A program made the position numbers and the translations under genes. A stretch of DNA of 28,986 bases, taken from Klebsormidium nitens (taxonomy: Eukaryota > Streptophyta > Klebsormidiophyceae > Klebsormidiales > Klebsormidiaceae). Below are positions 1-11,500 of this stretch, piece after piece (position 1 is the first letter of the stretch; each line of letters starts with the position of its first letter). The stretch lies in contig DF237728.1 of assembly GCA_000708835.1 (NCBI GenBank), positions 1,407-30,392 on the forward strand. The letters run 5' to 3'. The notes under the pieces are model-generated. The model saw nothing but the letters and a program-made list of their open reading frames with translations. It made no database searches and was not told the DNA's origin.

Positions 1-85
1 GACCTAGGTATCCCATTACCTGGGGCGGTCACACGCCCCGCGGGCCCCAGGCCGGTCGCCTGAAATGATGATGAAAACGGTGTAC

Positions 86-185
86 GGAAGTTGCCCCTGG
101 CACGCTAGTCTGTGAGTTCCAGCTGATGAGCCGCACGTGCAAGACGGTATCTTCCAAAAAAAAAAAAAGGAAGTTGCCCCTGGCA
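86..185. repeat. 17-bp direct repeat pair
   Basis: The sequence GGAAGTTGCCCCTGGCA occurs at 86-102 and again at 169-185, 83 bp apart. The second copy directly follows a run of 13 A. This may be a target duplication or a local duplication; nothing else in the window shares it as far as I could see. Confidence 0.6.
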
Positions 186-194
186 TCATTATCC

Positions 195-268
195 ATTGGA
201 CTCGGAGACTTCAAAGTTTAGAGTCCAGCCTCCAGACTCCGACAGAGTCCAATTCGGAGGCTGGACTC
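195..268. repeat. Nested inverted repeats (hairpin-forming)
   Basis: GAGTCCAGCCTCC at 221-233 is perfectly complementary to GGAGGCTGGACTC at 256-268, with a 22-bp loop. A second pair, ATTGGACTC at 195-203 and GAGTCCAAT at 245-253, interleaves with the first. The two stems cannot form together, so this could be a folded transcript element, or a remnant of a small inverted-repeat transposon. The function is unknown. Confidence 0.6.
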
Positions 269-543
269 GGGGTGTTGGACAAAGATGAAAACGTTTCCTC
301 TAATGATTCTCACCGTTCAGAAGTTCTGCCAGCACGAGAAACTCTCACTGTCGCGCCAATCCTGGTTTGGGCTTGTTTTCTAGCATTGCGCCTCGACGTG
401 ACTGCTGCATGTGCATACCGACTATAATTGTCACTTCAGGCTATGCTGGTGGTCTATGCCCCGCCAGTGGACCGCACCATGCACCCTATGCCTCTGCTTG
501 GCCCCCTTGAGTGACTCCCCCTGGCAGCCCCTGGCTCTCTAGC

Positions 544-3500
544 ATGTTTCCACCGCTGAGTGGCAGTCAGGCAGAGCGCGTGTACCAGCTCGCAGCTGCT
601 CACAGGCTTCTCACCTCTCCACCAGCTGGTGGCCCCACCCGGTCCCGGTACAATGACGCGGCTGCTTCTCTTAGCTGTTGTGAGCCTCTGCTGCGCACCC
701 CCATCCCTGCGCAAGGGCCGCAGCGGGGGGGTCCTAAGTGGCACAATCGAGCGGCGGTGGTGACGCCGTCAGAGTCGTGCAGCAGTGCCTCGTCCGAGGT
801 TCAGCAGGCGGACGCAGGGGGCCTGGTGAAGGGCGCCTGGTCGACCGAGGAGGACGCGCTGCTGCTGCAATACGTGCAGGTGAGCAGTCACGCACACGCC
901 AGTGGCAATGCAGCATGCCGCAGGGGAGAGGCAGCGCAGGCACTGGGGCTGAAGCTCGGTAGAGGTCCAAGGGGAAACAAAGGGGAAACCTGTGAAAGCA
1001 TCCATACTACTTCACTCAAAATGTGTGAAACGCTTGATTGGCTGCATCCTCTGGGCCACATTCTCTAGGCGGCTCCAGGCACTGTCTTTTCCAAGCATCG
1101 GACATGAATGACACTGATGAGCTGACTAAGCAAGATGCAGTGGTGAGGACGCTGTGCCAGATGGGAGGGCCATTGCTTCACAGCAACTCTGTTGGGCACG
1201 CTTGCGGATCTTCCATTCTGTCAACATACACAGCCAGTCCCAACTGGCTGCCCTGCCGCCTTTCAAGTGCTGCTTCTGGTTCAGGGTCGAAGAGGGATGT
1301 TCCTGACTGCGTCGCTGGGCGCGCTGGCTTCTTTGCAGGAGCACGGCAGCAAGAACTGGGGCAACATTCAGCGGGTTATCAGGGGCTTCAAGCGCTGCGG
1401 GAAAAGCTGCCGCTTGCGGTGAGAGTCAAAGATCTGTAATCTCCAGGTAGACCACGTCACTCTGTTACAAAGAAGCTACCAGCTGAGTATGGGCTCATAG
1501 GTGCTTTGGGCATCACTTTTTGATAGCAGAGCATCGCCCATGCACTGTGCAATCGCGCTTTCTCGTCAATGCTCTCTCGCTGGTATATGCTTGCTCATCA
1601 CAAAAAGGCCATAGCTTGCTAAGGAGATTATGGGGTGGGAGAAAGCAAGGTTTGCTGTTGACAATGAATAATTCTCAAATCTTTCAAGGCTGCACATTGG
1701 CATCATCTGTTCGCTTTTGAAACAGCGGGGATTGATAGGTCCATTTTTGTCCCCATCAGATGGGTAAATCACCTGCGGGGGGGCCTGAAGAAAACGGCGC
1801 TGTCGCGTGACGAGGAGCGCCGTGTCCTGGAGCTGCACGCAACCCATGGCAACAAGTGGGTGAGTGCACGGCCGCTGCCTGCGGCAGATTGCTGCTCGCC
1901 CTTGCTCACCAAACGCTGACAGGCAGGCTGGGTGTATGGGCTTTCCTCACCCTGCACAAGCCCCAATCTGAGTCTGAACAAACCCGCTTAACATGAGCAG
2001 GTGTTATCTTTATATCTAGTAGTACAACTCCTGTGTGCAACTACGCATCTTGTATGCCCCCAAATGGTTTGGCACCCCAAGATAAAGCTGGCATCCTCCT
2101 TGGATTTCGCTTTTGTTTGCCATGCATTCTCTTAGCCTCAGAGTGTTGGACCCCAATTCTGCTAGTTTCGTGTTTGTATCCCCAACCTCCCCTCCTTCCT
2201 GCCAGCTTTCCTTCAGTCCATTCTATTTCCCACTTCCTTCCCCTTCTCTTCCTTACTGGTATGTTAGATAGGGATAAATTAAAGCCTCTTTGAGCTTGCT
2301 TCGTACCAGGACCCCTTTCAATGTTGTCATTCTCAGGGATCCCTCCCCCTAAGATGCTCCTGCAATCTGCCTTGTCTGTCGTCTTTGTGGAATCTGATTT
2401 TCCTTTTCGAATTACAACAAGGGACGCAATGACGTCACAAACGATCTGTTTTAGAAGCACGATTTGACGCTTTCTCCATGTTGACCTTTCAAGCCTCTCC
2501 TGTGATCCCTAGGAAAGGCAGGTAAACTTTTTCTGCACCCCTGTATTGCCACATGTCAAGGGATTGGACTGTCAGTGGGGGCTTCCCAGCATCGATGCTC
2601 TGTGGCCCTGTGCTGGCTTGCTCTCCCCCTCTTCTCATCATCCCACTCTGTTCTGTGTGCCTCCAGGCCAAGATTGCTGCTGAGCTGCCTGGCCGCACCG
2701 ACAACAAGGTCAAGAACTTCTGGAACGGTCGCCAGAAGCGCATCATCCGGGCCAAGCAGCTTGCCGCGCGGCCAGCCTCAGGCGGCCAGGCCCTCCCGCG
2801 CAGCCTGCCTTGCCAGGCCCCCACTGCTGCCCGCCCTTGGATGGCCCGCATGGCAGGCCGCCCAACCTCCTCATCCTCGTGGCCCCCCCCCGCCCCCTTC
2901 CTGCCCCGCTCCAGTCTACCAATCCGTGGCATGCCTGCAGCCCCGCCTGGCCGCTCCTCCAGCAGCAGCGCCATGAGTGGCCTCTTCACCCCGAGCGCCC
3001 CCCCGCCCCGCGCAGCAGCCACCCCTGGGCACCCCCGCCTCGACTGCCCGCCATCAGCCGTGGCTTTTGGCTGCCCCCGCTGGTCATCCCGGAGGTCCCC
3101 CCCCTCGAGGAGGATGACAACGAAGGGGCCACCCCGCCAGGCCAGCCGGCATGTCCCTCGCCCCCGCCCCTGGCCTTGCCAGAAGGTGCGCTTGGCAGCA
3201 GCCTGTATCCCTCATACCGCTATGCCCCCCCCCTGCCACAAGCTTGGAGACAGGCTGGCCCCCCTCAGGCCTGGGGCCCTCAGGACCAGGGCTGGACCCC
3301 CCTCTCGGTGCGCCTGCCCAACACGCTGAGCCCCCCCCCAAAGCCCCCGGTGGTCCGCGCTGCCACGCCCAACGTGGATGCGTTCCTGATCAGCCCTTCG
3401 GAGGCAGACGAGGACGGCTTCCTGCACGACGGGCGAGACAGCGCGCCGGTGCCGCAGCCGCCCTCCAGGAAGAGGAGTCGAGCAGAGAGTTTTCTTGCAG

Positions 3501-4159
3501 GGGACGCGGGAAACATGGCTCTGGCTGACGCTTGGCGCTGGGGGCCGGTCCACGACGGGGAGCTGCTTTGGGATGGTGGCAGCGAAACGGTGGGTCCAGG
3601 GGTCGGGCAGTCGCTGAAGCGGAGCAAGATGGAGGAGTCGGAGGGCGAGTGCGAGTGGGGGATCAGCTTCAACACGCCTGGGGGCTGCTCAGGTGAGGGG
3701 ACGAAGCCACAGACACGGGCCACGGCCTGGCCCGCCACTTCGGGGTTTGCCACTTTCACTCTCGTGGTGACGTCGCCCCTGTACGCTGCCTGCTCGTGTC
3801 TCACCCTCGGCGCCCCTGCCCCCTCTTGTGCAGACGCTCTCTCCAGCTGCCTCCTGCCCGCGCCCCTCTCGTCCCCCGGCCCCAGCAGCTGGCCGGCCTG
3901 GCTCGACGAGGCCAGCCCGCGGCACCGCCTCGAGGTGGAGGCGGCCGCGGCCTCGCTGTACCCGACCGCCACCGCCTTCCTGGCCAGCGTGCAGCCGGAC
4001 TGGGGGGCCCCCGCCGGCGAGGCCGCGCTGCAGTGGGCGCTGCCCCCGCTGGTGCCCGTGGACGAGCTGGGCGCGTGCGTGGGGGAGGACGGCCAGGGAG
4101 AGCGGCTCAAAAAGATTGCCAGCTGGAGCAATTTCTTGTGCGCGGCAGCCGGCCTCTGA
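544..4159 (+). CDS. R2R3-MYB transcription factor, GAMYB-like
   Basis: Model: 544-879, 1339-1418, 1760-1859, 2667-2878, 2941-3692, 3834-4159 (601 aa). Exons 1-4 join in phase into a two-repeat MYB domain at about residues 95-196. R2 has tryptophans in AWSTEED, NWGNI and RWVNHL plus the FKRCGKSCRLRW helix. R3 has NKWAKIAAELPGRTDNKVK and FWNGRQKR, and lacks the first tryptophan, as is usual in plant R3. The LKK...EEERR-like R3 start and HGNKW resemble the plant GAMYB group, so it probably binds DNA in the nucleus. The C-terminal half is proline-rich with acidic stretches (PPLEEDDNEG, SEADEDG) and basic clusters (SRKRSRAE, LKRSK) that could be nuclear signals. The 544 ATG is the first in frame after a TGA at 508. 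The MYB junctions are firm. The 62-bp intron 2879-2940 is only my best explanation for a frame change between about 2780 and 3060. Intron 3693-3833 (141 bp) is frame-neutral. Target genes cannot be told. Confidence 0.85.
1860..2666 (+). other. Large intron inside the MYB R3 repeat
   Basis: The intron is 807 bp and lies between HGNKW and AKIAAELPGR. It begins GTGAGTG and ends CTCCAG. It is pyrimidine-rich towards its middle and end. I see no further gene or RNA in it. It is much longer than the other introns of this gene (459, 341, 62 and 141 bp). Confidence 0.7.
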
Positions 4160-6023
4160 TCAGGGACGCGGGGTGTTCCCGGGTGTTCCGCAGGCCCGCG
4201 CTTTGTGTGTTTCTTGTGTTGGTAGCCTGGGTGGGTGTATATGTAGGGCGTACAAAAGGGGACCCATGTCAATTAGGGCGTCCGTGGAGATTGTGTCTGA
4301 CTGGTCTAGAGTATATTGGTCCTGGCGTGCTGCCAATAAGCACATAAGTGTATGCATTGAGCAAGCACTCACACGTGCTTGCCGTTTGGTTTTACATAGG
4401 ACCAGTTCCATGGTTCTGCTCCCAGCTATTAAAGGCGATGAGGGAGGAACCTTGGAGTCTGCAGTACGTCTAGGTTGGAAGCCCGCGCTCGCGCTTGCTT
4501 GGTATACTGCTTCCGGCACCACCAAAGGTCCGTGGTGTGTCATACTGCCCGCATTACTAACGGGTGGTTAATCTCTAATCTTGGACGTGTGCTAATTAGA
4601 AACTAGAAAGTAGACAACACTCTAGCTCCTGCTGACTGCTGCTGTCAAGCCCCTGCACGCAAGGTTGCGAGACTCGTCAACTTCCACAAGCTAACTCCGA
4701 CAGAGGTAGCTTTGCCCGCCAGCTCTACGCGGCGAAGCAAGGTGCTTGAAGCAGCAAGTGTCAAATTAGCTTTGGTACAATAGCAGGCTTGAGCGTTGAT
4801 CATGGCCCATGTGCACTAAGTTGACACAGTCTAGGTCCAGAGTCTTAATCTGCGGAATATAAGTGGGGTTGAGAAATGACATGCTCGGAAGAGCTTTGTA
4901 AATGTAGAGCTGAACTAATATATTGGCTGTTCTTCGCTCATTGTGTCACATTCATGTTGATACATGGAGATGCACCCTCTCCACTGTTAGATGCATTGAC
5001 AAGAAGCATGTGGTAGGAGCGTTTTGGGACATGCATAAGATCTGAAACTTGTTGCAACTCTTCCGCATTTGCAATATCCTCTGAATGGCTATGATGAATT
5101 TGGGCATGGTCTGTGGAGGTGCAGGGGAGAAATCGTGCAAGATTGAACATTCAAGGCAATGGCTGAAAACATATGGACGGTACTATCTTAAACGGCTATA
5201 CGCTGGAGGGGATTGATAGCTGGCATGGCAACGTCATGACAGAAACTTAGCAGTTAAGTGGGTCGGACTACATTAAGCTAGCTTGCAAGTTGCGAGGTGA
5301 TATGTACAATTTGAGTCAATGCTCGCCCGTACAGCTATGAGTCTCACAGTGATAGAGGCGCAGTATAATTATAGGTATCACAACTTTGGACATGACTTAC
5401 ATCGTAGCAGGGCTGCAAAGTCAACGTTGTACCGTCCCGGTCTCACCGGCAGACTTTACCCGGTGGCTCAACATCGCTCATGGGGGGCATTACTAGAGTA
5501 GATTACCAACACGATGCAAACGCGCACTCAGTTGAACATGCTTGATTCAAACTCGATGATTTCCTCGCATATAACGCCCATTGAATAACTCTCATGCAAT
5601 GACGACTTCTATGACTGCCCGGCGTTGAATGGGGTATGAGGCCAAGAGGGTTGGCACTTCGTCTCTGAAAACCCAGGTGCTGGAAGCACTGAAGGCTATA
5701 TACGCCTCAGAAAGAGCATATTTGAGTATGTTGACCCACACACCAAATCACACCTCATGCAACAGCGCAAGTGAAGAAATCATCTTCGACCACTAAACAA
5801 TGTGAAAAAGGTAGGGCCGACCAAAACAAGCTTTGATGCTTTCCGGGATGCACCCATGCCAGCCCATTCTCGCCAGCGACTTCTGACACATGTGCTTAAT
5901 CACTTTAAGCACTTGTCGCGTAATAAGTGGATGCTACAGCAGGACACATATACATACAATGGATGGCATAGGCGACATCAGCTTTGCACATCGTGTTTGC
6001 TGACTCAATTGTGCTCGGATCGT
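4160..6023. other. Intergenic region between convergent MYB and RPL8 genes
   Basis: About 1.86 kb with no recognisable gene, becoming AT-richer after about 4570. It must hold the 3' UTRs of the MYB gene (+) and RPL8 (-). A TGTAA motif, the poly(A) signal used by many green algae, lies at 4897-4901 on the + strand. A TTACA (TGTAA on the minus strand) lies near 5396. Both are far from the stop codons, so they are weak candidates. Confidence 0.5.
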
Positions 6024-7864
<1,841 letters not shown>

Positions 7865-8512
7865 GGTCACACGGCGCCCACAACGATGCCTCGCGCGGAG
7901 TCCGCTGGGAAAGAGGACCAGAAGACCAGCCACCAAGGGGATGGGCGATTCGCGAGAGGCACAGGCTCGATCTTTGCAATGTTATTATATTAGCCAAGGA
8001 ATTGCATAACCTGGCAAGATAAGTCGTTGAGCTATTCGAGACCAACAAAGCGTCGAAGAACGTCTGACTTGTACAGTGCTCATTTGAGGTGGATGCGAGC
8101 CTCAAGAGGAGGCGACGAATCTAAAAAGCAGGTGATATCTTCCTATACCAACAATGTGAATATCCTGGATTTTGACGAATTTCAATTCGCCGTGGGGTTG
8201 ACGAGCTACGGTAGCTGCATGAGTGCATGTGAATCACATGGTGATGGCACCCTACAATCCTCGATCAATGTCATGCTGGCTGCAAAGACATACCCAGCTG
8301 GTACTAGTAGCCATTGCATTGCTGCCAATGGCAATGGCAATGGCCCTGGGGCACGTGAAGGCAGAGCACTGAGCAGCCGCCATGTCAATCTCCGTACGCA
8401 CCACGTACCAATCAATCTTGGGTCCGCCTCGCTGTGCATTTGGGTCGTCTCCCCTGGCTCACATCTAGACTGCTGGCCTGGCTCCGCCTGAGGTGGAGAG
8501 CGGCTGCCCGCC
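7865..8512. promoter_or_regulatory. Divergent promoter region between RPL8 and VPS35L
   Basis: 648 bp separate the two start codons, so both promoters should lie here. On the minus strand, ATATAATAAC at 7990-7981 is a TATA-like element about 120 bp upstream of the RPL8 ATG. Between it and the ATG is a pyrimidine-rich tract (around 7915-7935) that could be a start region or a 5'-UTR splice acceptor. A G-box core CACGTG lies at 8352-8357, about 155 bp upstream of the VPS35L ATG. A small ATGGCA repeat occurs near 8326-8342. These assignments rest on motif matching only. Confidence 0.45.
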
Positions 8513-11500
8513 ATGTCCTTGCGCATGCGCAACTACGAGCTGGATGAGAGCCGGCTGCTGTTGCAAAGGGAGCCCTGCTTCCACCACCCTTTGCTGCCGC
8601 GCGCTGCCCCGCGCCAGGAGGACGGCCCGGCCAAAGCCTGCGCCACTGCAGGCCCTGTTGAGGCAGGCCTGCCCCTCGATCTCAATGCTGTAAGCGGCTA
8701 TCCTTAGGCACTGGGCGGGCCATGTTCCTGGGTCCAGCGGAGAATGCACTGCGCCACTGGTTGTGTGGTCCAGGATTCGCTTTTGCATGGCAGCTAGGTT
8801 CATGGCTAGTGGGTTGGCAATTCTCTGAGCGCCATGTAGAGAGTAGTAGCATTGCTGGGGCTAATCTGAGTTTGAACATTCACTAGCCATCGGCTGACAC
8901 TGTCGTTGTTGTGTCAGCCACATTGCATTTGGTTTCTTGTCCTTCAGGAAGTTGACGACCCGCTGCGCCACGGCCCTGCAGTGGCCGTCCCCTGGGAGCA
9001 GCGCCGCGAGCGCCGGCCCTCCGATGGTCGCCGCTGGAGCGGGGAGGAGCAGGAGAGGGCGGCCGCGGCCGAGTGGGAGGGCAGGAAGGCGGCCATCCTG
9101 CAGCGCTTCACCGCCTCAGGATCAATAGCGGTGACCGCCAGCCTGGACGTGGTCACGCAGCCAGGTGGGCGCTCCCTCCCCTCCGCCGGCAGCAGCGCAC
9201 CGGCGCCCTTCTCCCCCTTGCAGCATCTCTGATGCCCCCCGCATCAGTGTCATCAAGTTAGATGCACAGCGCGACATCGATCATGCAGCCCTGGTGCGTA
9301 GACTGGAAGACTAGGACCGTGTTGTCCTGCCCCCATTTTGCCGTGAAATGGCTGCCCCTTATGCCCCCTCGTGTGCTGTTGCCCCGGGCTGCTCCGTGAC
9401 TCGCTCCTCGTGGGGCACTGCTGCAGGGCGCGCCCGCCTGAGCGCGGCGCAGCGGCTAGAGCAGCTGGAGCACCCCCAGCGCGCGGGGCAGGAGGCGTCG
9501 CGCCAGGTGGCGGTGGCGGACGTGGTGGCACGCCTGCGCGAGCTCAACGCCGACCTGAGCAGCGCTTGGGTTGCAGCGGAGCGCCTCACTGCGCTGCGCC
9601 TCGCCATTAAGGTGCGCTGCAAACCGCGGGCAGTGACGGGGCCAGGGAGGCCCCTCTGAGTAAGGGCAAGGACTGGGGGAAACGTGCGAAGGCAGTTCTG
9701 CATCGGCCATCGCACTGGTGGCCCCTCCTGGGTGCATTCCGATCCTTGCCCGGTCTTGGTCATGGCCCCTCTGGCCTGCCTGCCTGCGTGCCCTGGCTGC
9801 CGCCCGCTCTATCGTGTGGTGCCCCTGCTGCAGGTGGCGCGCCTGCTGCTGGACGTGAGTGTGCCGCACTTCTACCCCACCCTCTTTGTGCTGGTCACCG
9901 ACTGCCTCGACACGGTGGGTGGCCTCGTGTGGACGCGGATCGTGCGTAAGGCGGAGGAGGGAGACACTCCCACAGGACCCCCGAAGCGGCTGCCAGGTGG
10001 GCCTCCCCCTGATACGAGTCAAGAAGGGTCAGCAGACGTTTTTGGGGTCTGCCGCTGGTGCTTCCTTTTTGGGCCCCATGCCCTTGTTCATGTTTGGTTC
10101 CAGAGGCACAATTGAGCTCCAGTTGTTGTGTTTGTACTTGCGCCCCAGCAACGCCTGCCTGCCTGCGTCCGGGTCCCGGCCATGCCCTGGCGGCCCACTA
10201 CGCTCACTGCGCCTCTTGCTGGCAGCTGGCTTCACGTGGCGGGACGTGCCCGCGGCTGCGCAGGAGACGTGCCGCAACTGGTTCCACAAGGTGGGGGCCA
10301 TCCCCGAGCTGCTGCCCCGCCTGTGAGCCCCGCAAAACCCCTTCCCTACCGCGTTTTACACAAGCGCTGTCAAATGAGCTGCCTCGATTGCCCCCCCCCC
10401 CCCCCCACGCGGTGCCTCAGTGCGCTCTGTTGTGTGTGCCCCCCTGCCCCTGTCTCTGCCTGACACGCTGTGCGCCCTGTGGCGGGCAGCTACTTGGAGC
10501 TGGCGCTGCTGCGCTGCTACCACTTCCTGGAGCCAGCCCCCCCCGCGGCGACCCTCGCGCGCCTGTCCGCCATGATGCGCGGCCTCACCCACCCCCTCGC
10601 GGCCGCGTACGCCCACCTGTACCTGGTCAGGAGGACTGCCGCGGTGGCCCCCACAGAGAAGGGTGAGCCCCTTGCGCCATGCTAGGCTTGATTGCGACTG
10701 GTTGATCGGCAGATGGTTGCCGCTGGGCATTGTGCTGCTCGCGGCCAGGCAGCACAGTAGCTGCTTTTTCTCCGATGCTGTGTACTGCCAGGGTGACAGT
10801 GAAATGCTATCCCCTCAAACAACACGTGTTGGCACCTCCCTGTATTTTTTTGGACCTCCTTCCCACTTACGCCCCCCCCCCTGCGTGCAGCCCCGTTGGT
10901 GTCCGGCCTGCGTGACCGCCTGCTGCAGTACCGCAGCGTGCTGGCGGGCCACCACGACCCCGCCCTGCAGCGCAGCGCCCTCTCGCGTGCCGCGTACCTG
11001 CAGCTGCTGGACCCCCCCCTCGAGATCACCATCCAGGCACTGCTCAAGGACGCGCCCCCCGTGGGTACCCTGCACCCCTCTCCTGTCTGCTGTCGGCTGC
11101 CTCTCCTCGGCTCCCTTGACACAGCTGCTAGCTGCTGCAGTGCGCCCTCCCTTTGGCCCCACTCCGCTGTCGCCTCCCCTCACGTGCCCTCCGTCCTGCT
11201 GCAGGCACAGCTGCCGGGCCTGCTTGCCTCGCTGGCCTGCCTGGCCCCCTCTCAAGGCGGCCCCCCCGTTGCGCTCCCCCCTGCCGCTGTGGTCCTGCAT
11301 CTGGTGGCCCACCTGCCCGGCCCCTTTGTGGCGGCCCAGGCGCTGCCCCTCACGCGCCTCGTTGCCGCCACCAGCGACGCCTCCGCCAAGCAGGTCCCCC
11401 CGCGGCGCCGCTGCCCCCTCCATCTTTCCTCCCACTGCCTGCTGCGTGCACCAGCCTTCCACTGCTCGCTGATGGTCGTGCTCCTGGCGAAGCCCGTGTG

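Larger units (their letters stand above)
1..543. other. Upstream flank of the MYB gene, no gene seen
   Basis: No convincing coding sequence is visible. The stretch holds a 17-bp direct repeat (86-102 and 169-185), a run of 13 A (156-168) and a nested inverted-repeat structure at 195-268. The promoter and 5' UTR of the MYB gene presumably lie here, but I see no clear TATA box. An in-frame TGA at 508-510 closes the MYB reading frame upstream. Confidence 0.5.

Noticed and set aside
65-125. Possible box C/D snoRNA (ATGATGA at 65, CTGA at 122)
   Set aside because: The flanks do not form the required terminal stem.
3280-4272. A 330-codon minus-strand open frame
   Set aside because: It is antisense to the MYB C-terminal exons. 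The plus strand has acidic and basic motifs typical of a transcription factor and joins to the MYB domain.
5529-5550. tRNA B-box-like sequence on the minus strand
   Set aside because: It has a mismatch in the core and no A box or cloverleaf could be drawn around it.
8027-8491. An open frame of about 130 codons from its first ATG (8093), just upstream of VPS35L
   Set aside because: It has no family match and an ordinary composition for non-coding DNA, it has no clear splice partner, and it lies in the short divergent promoter region.
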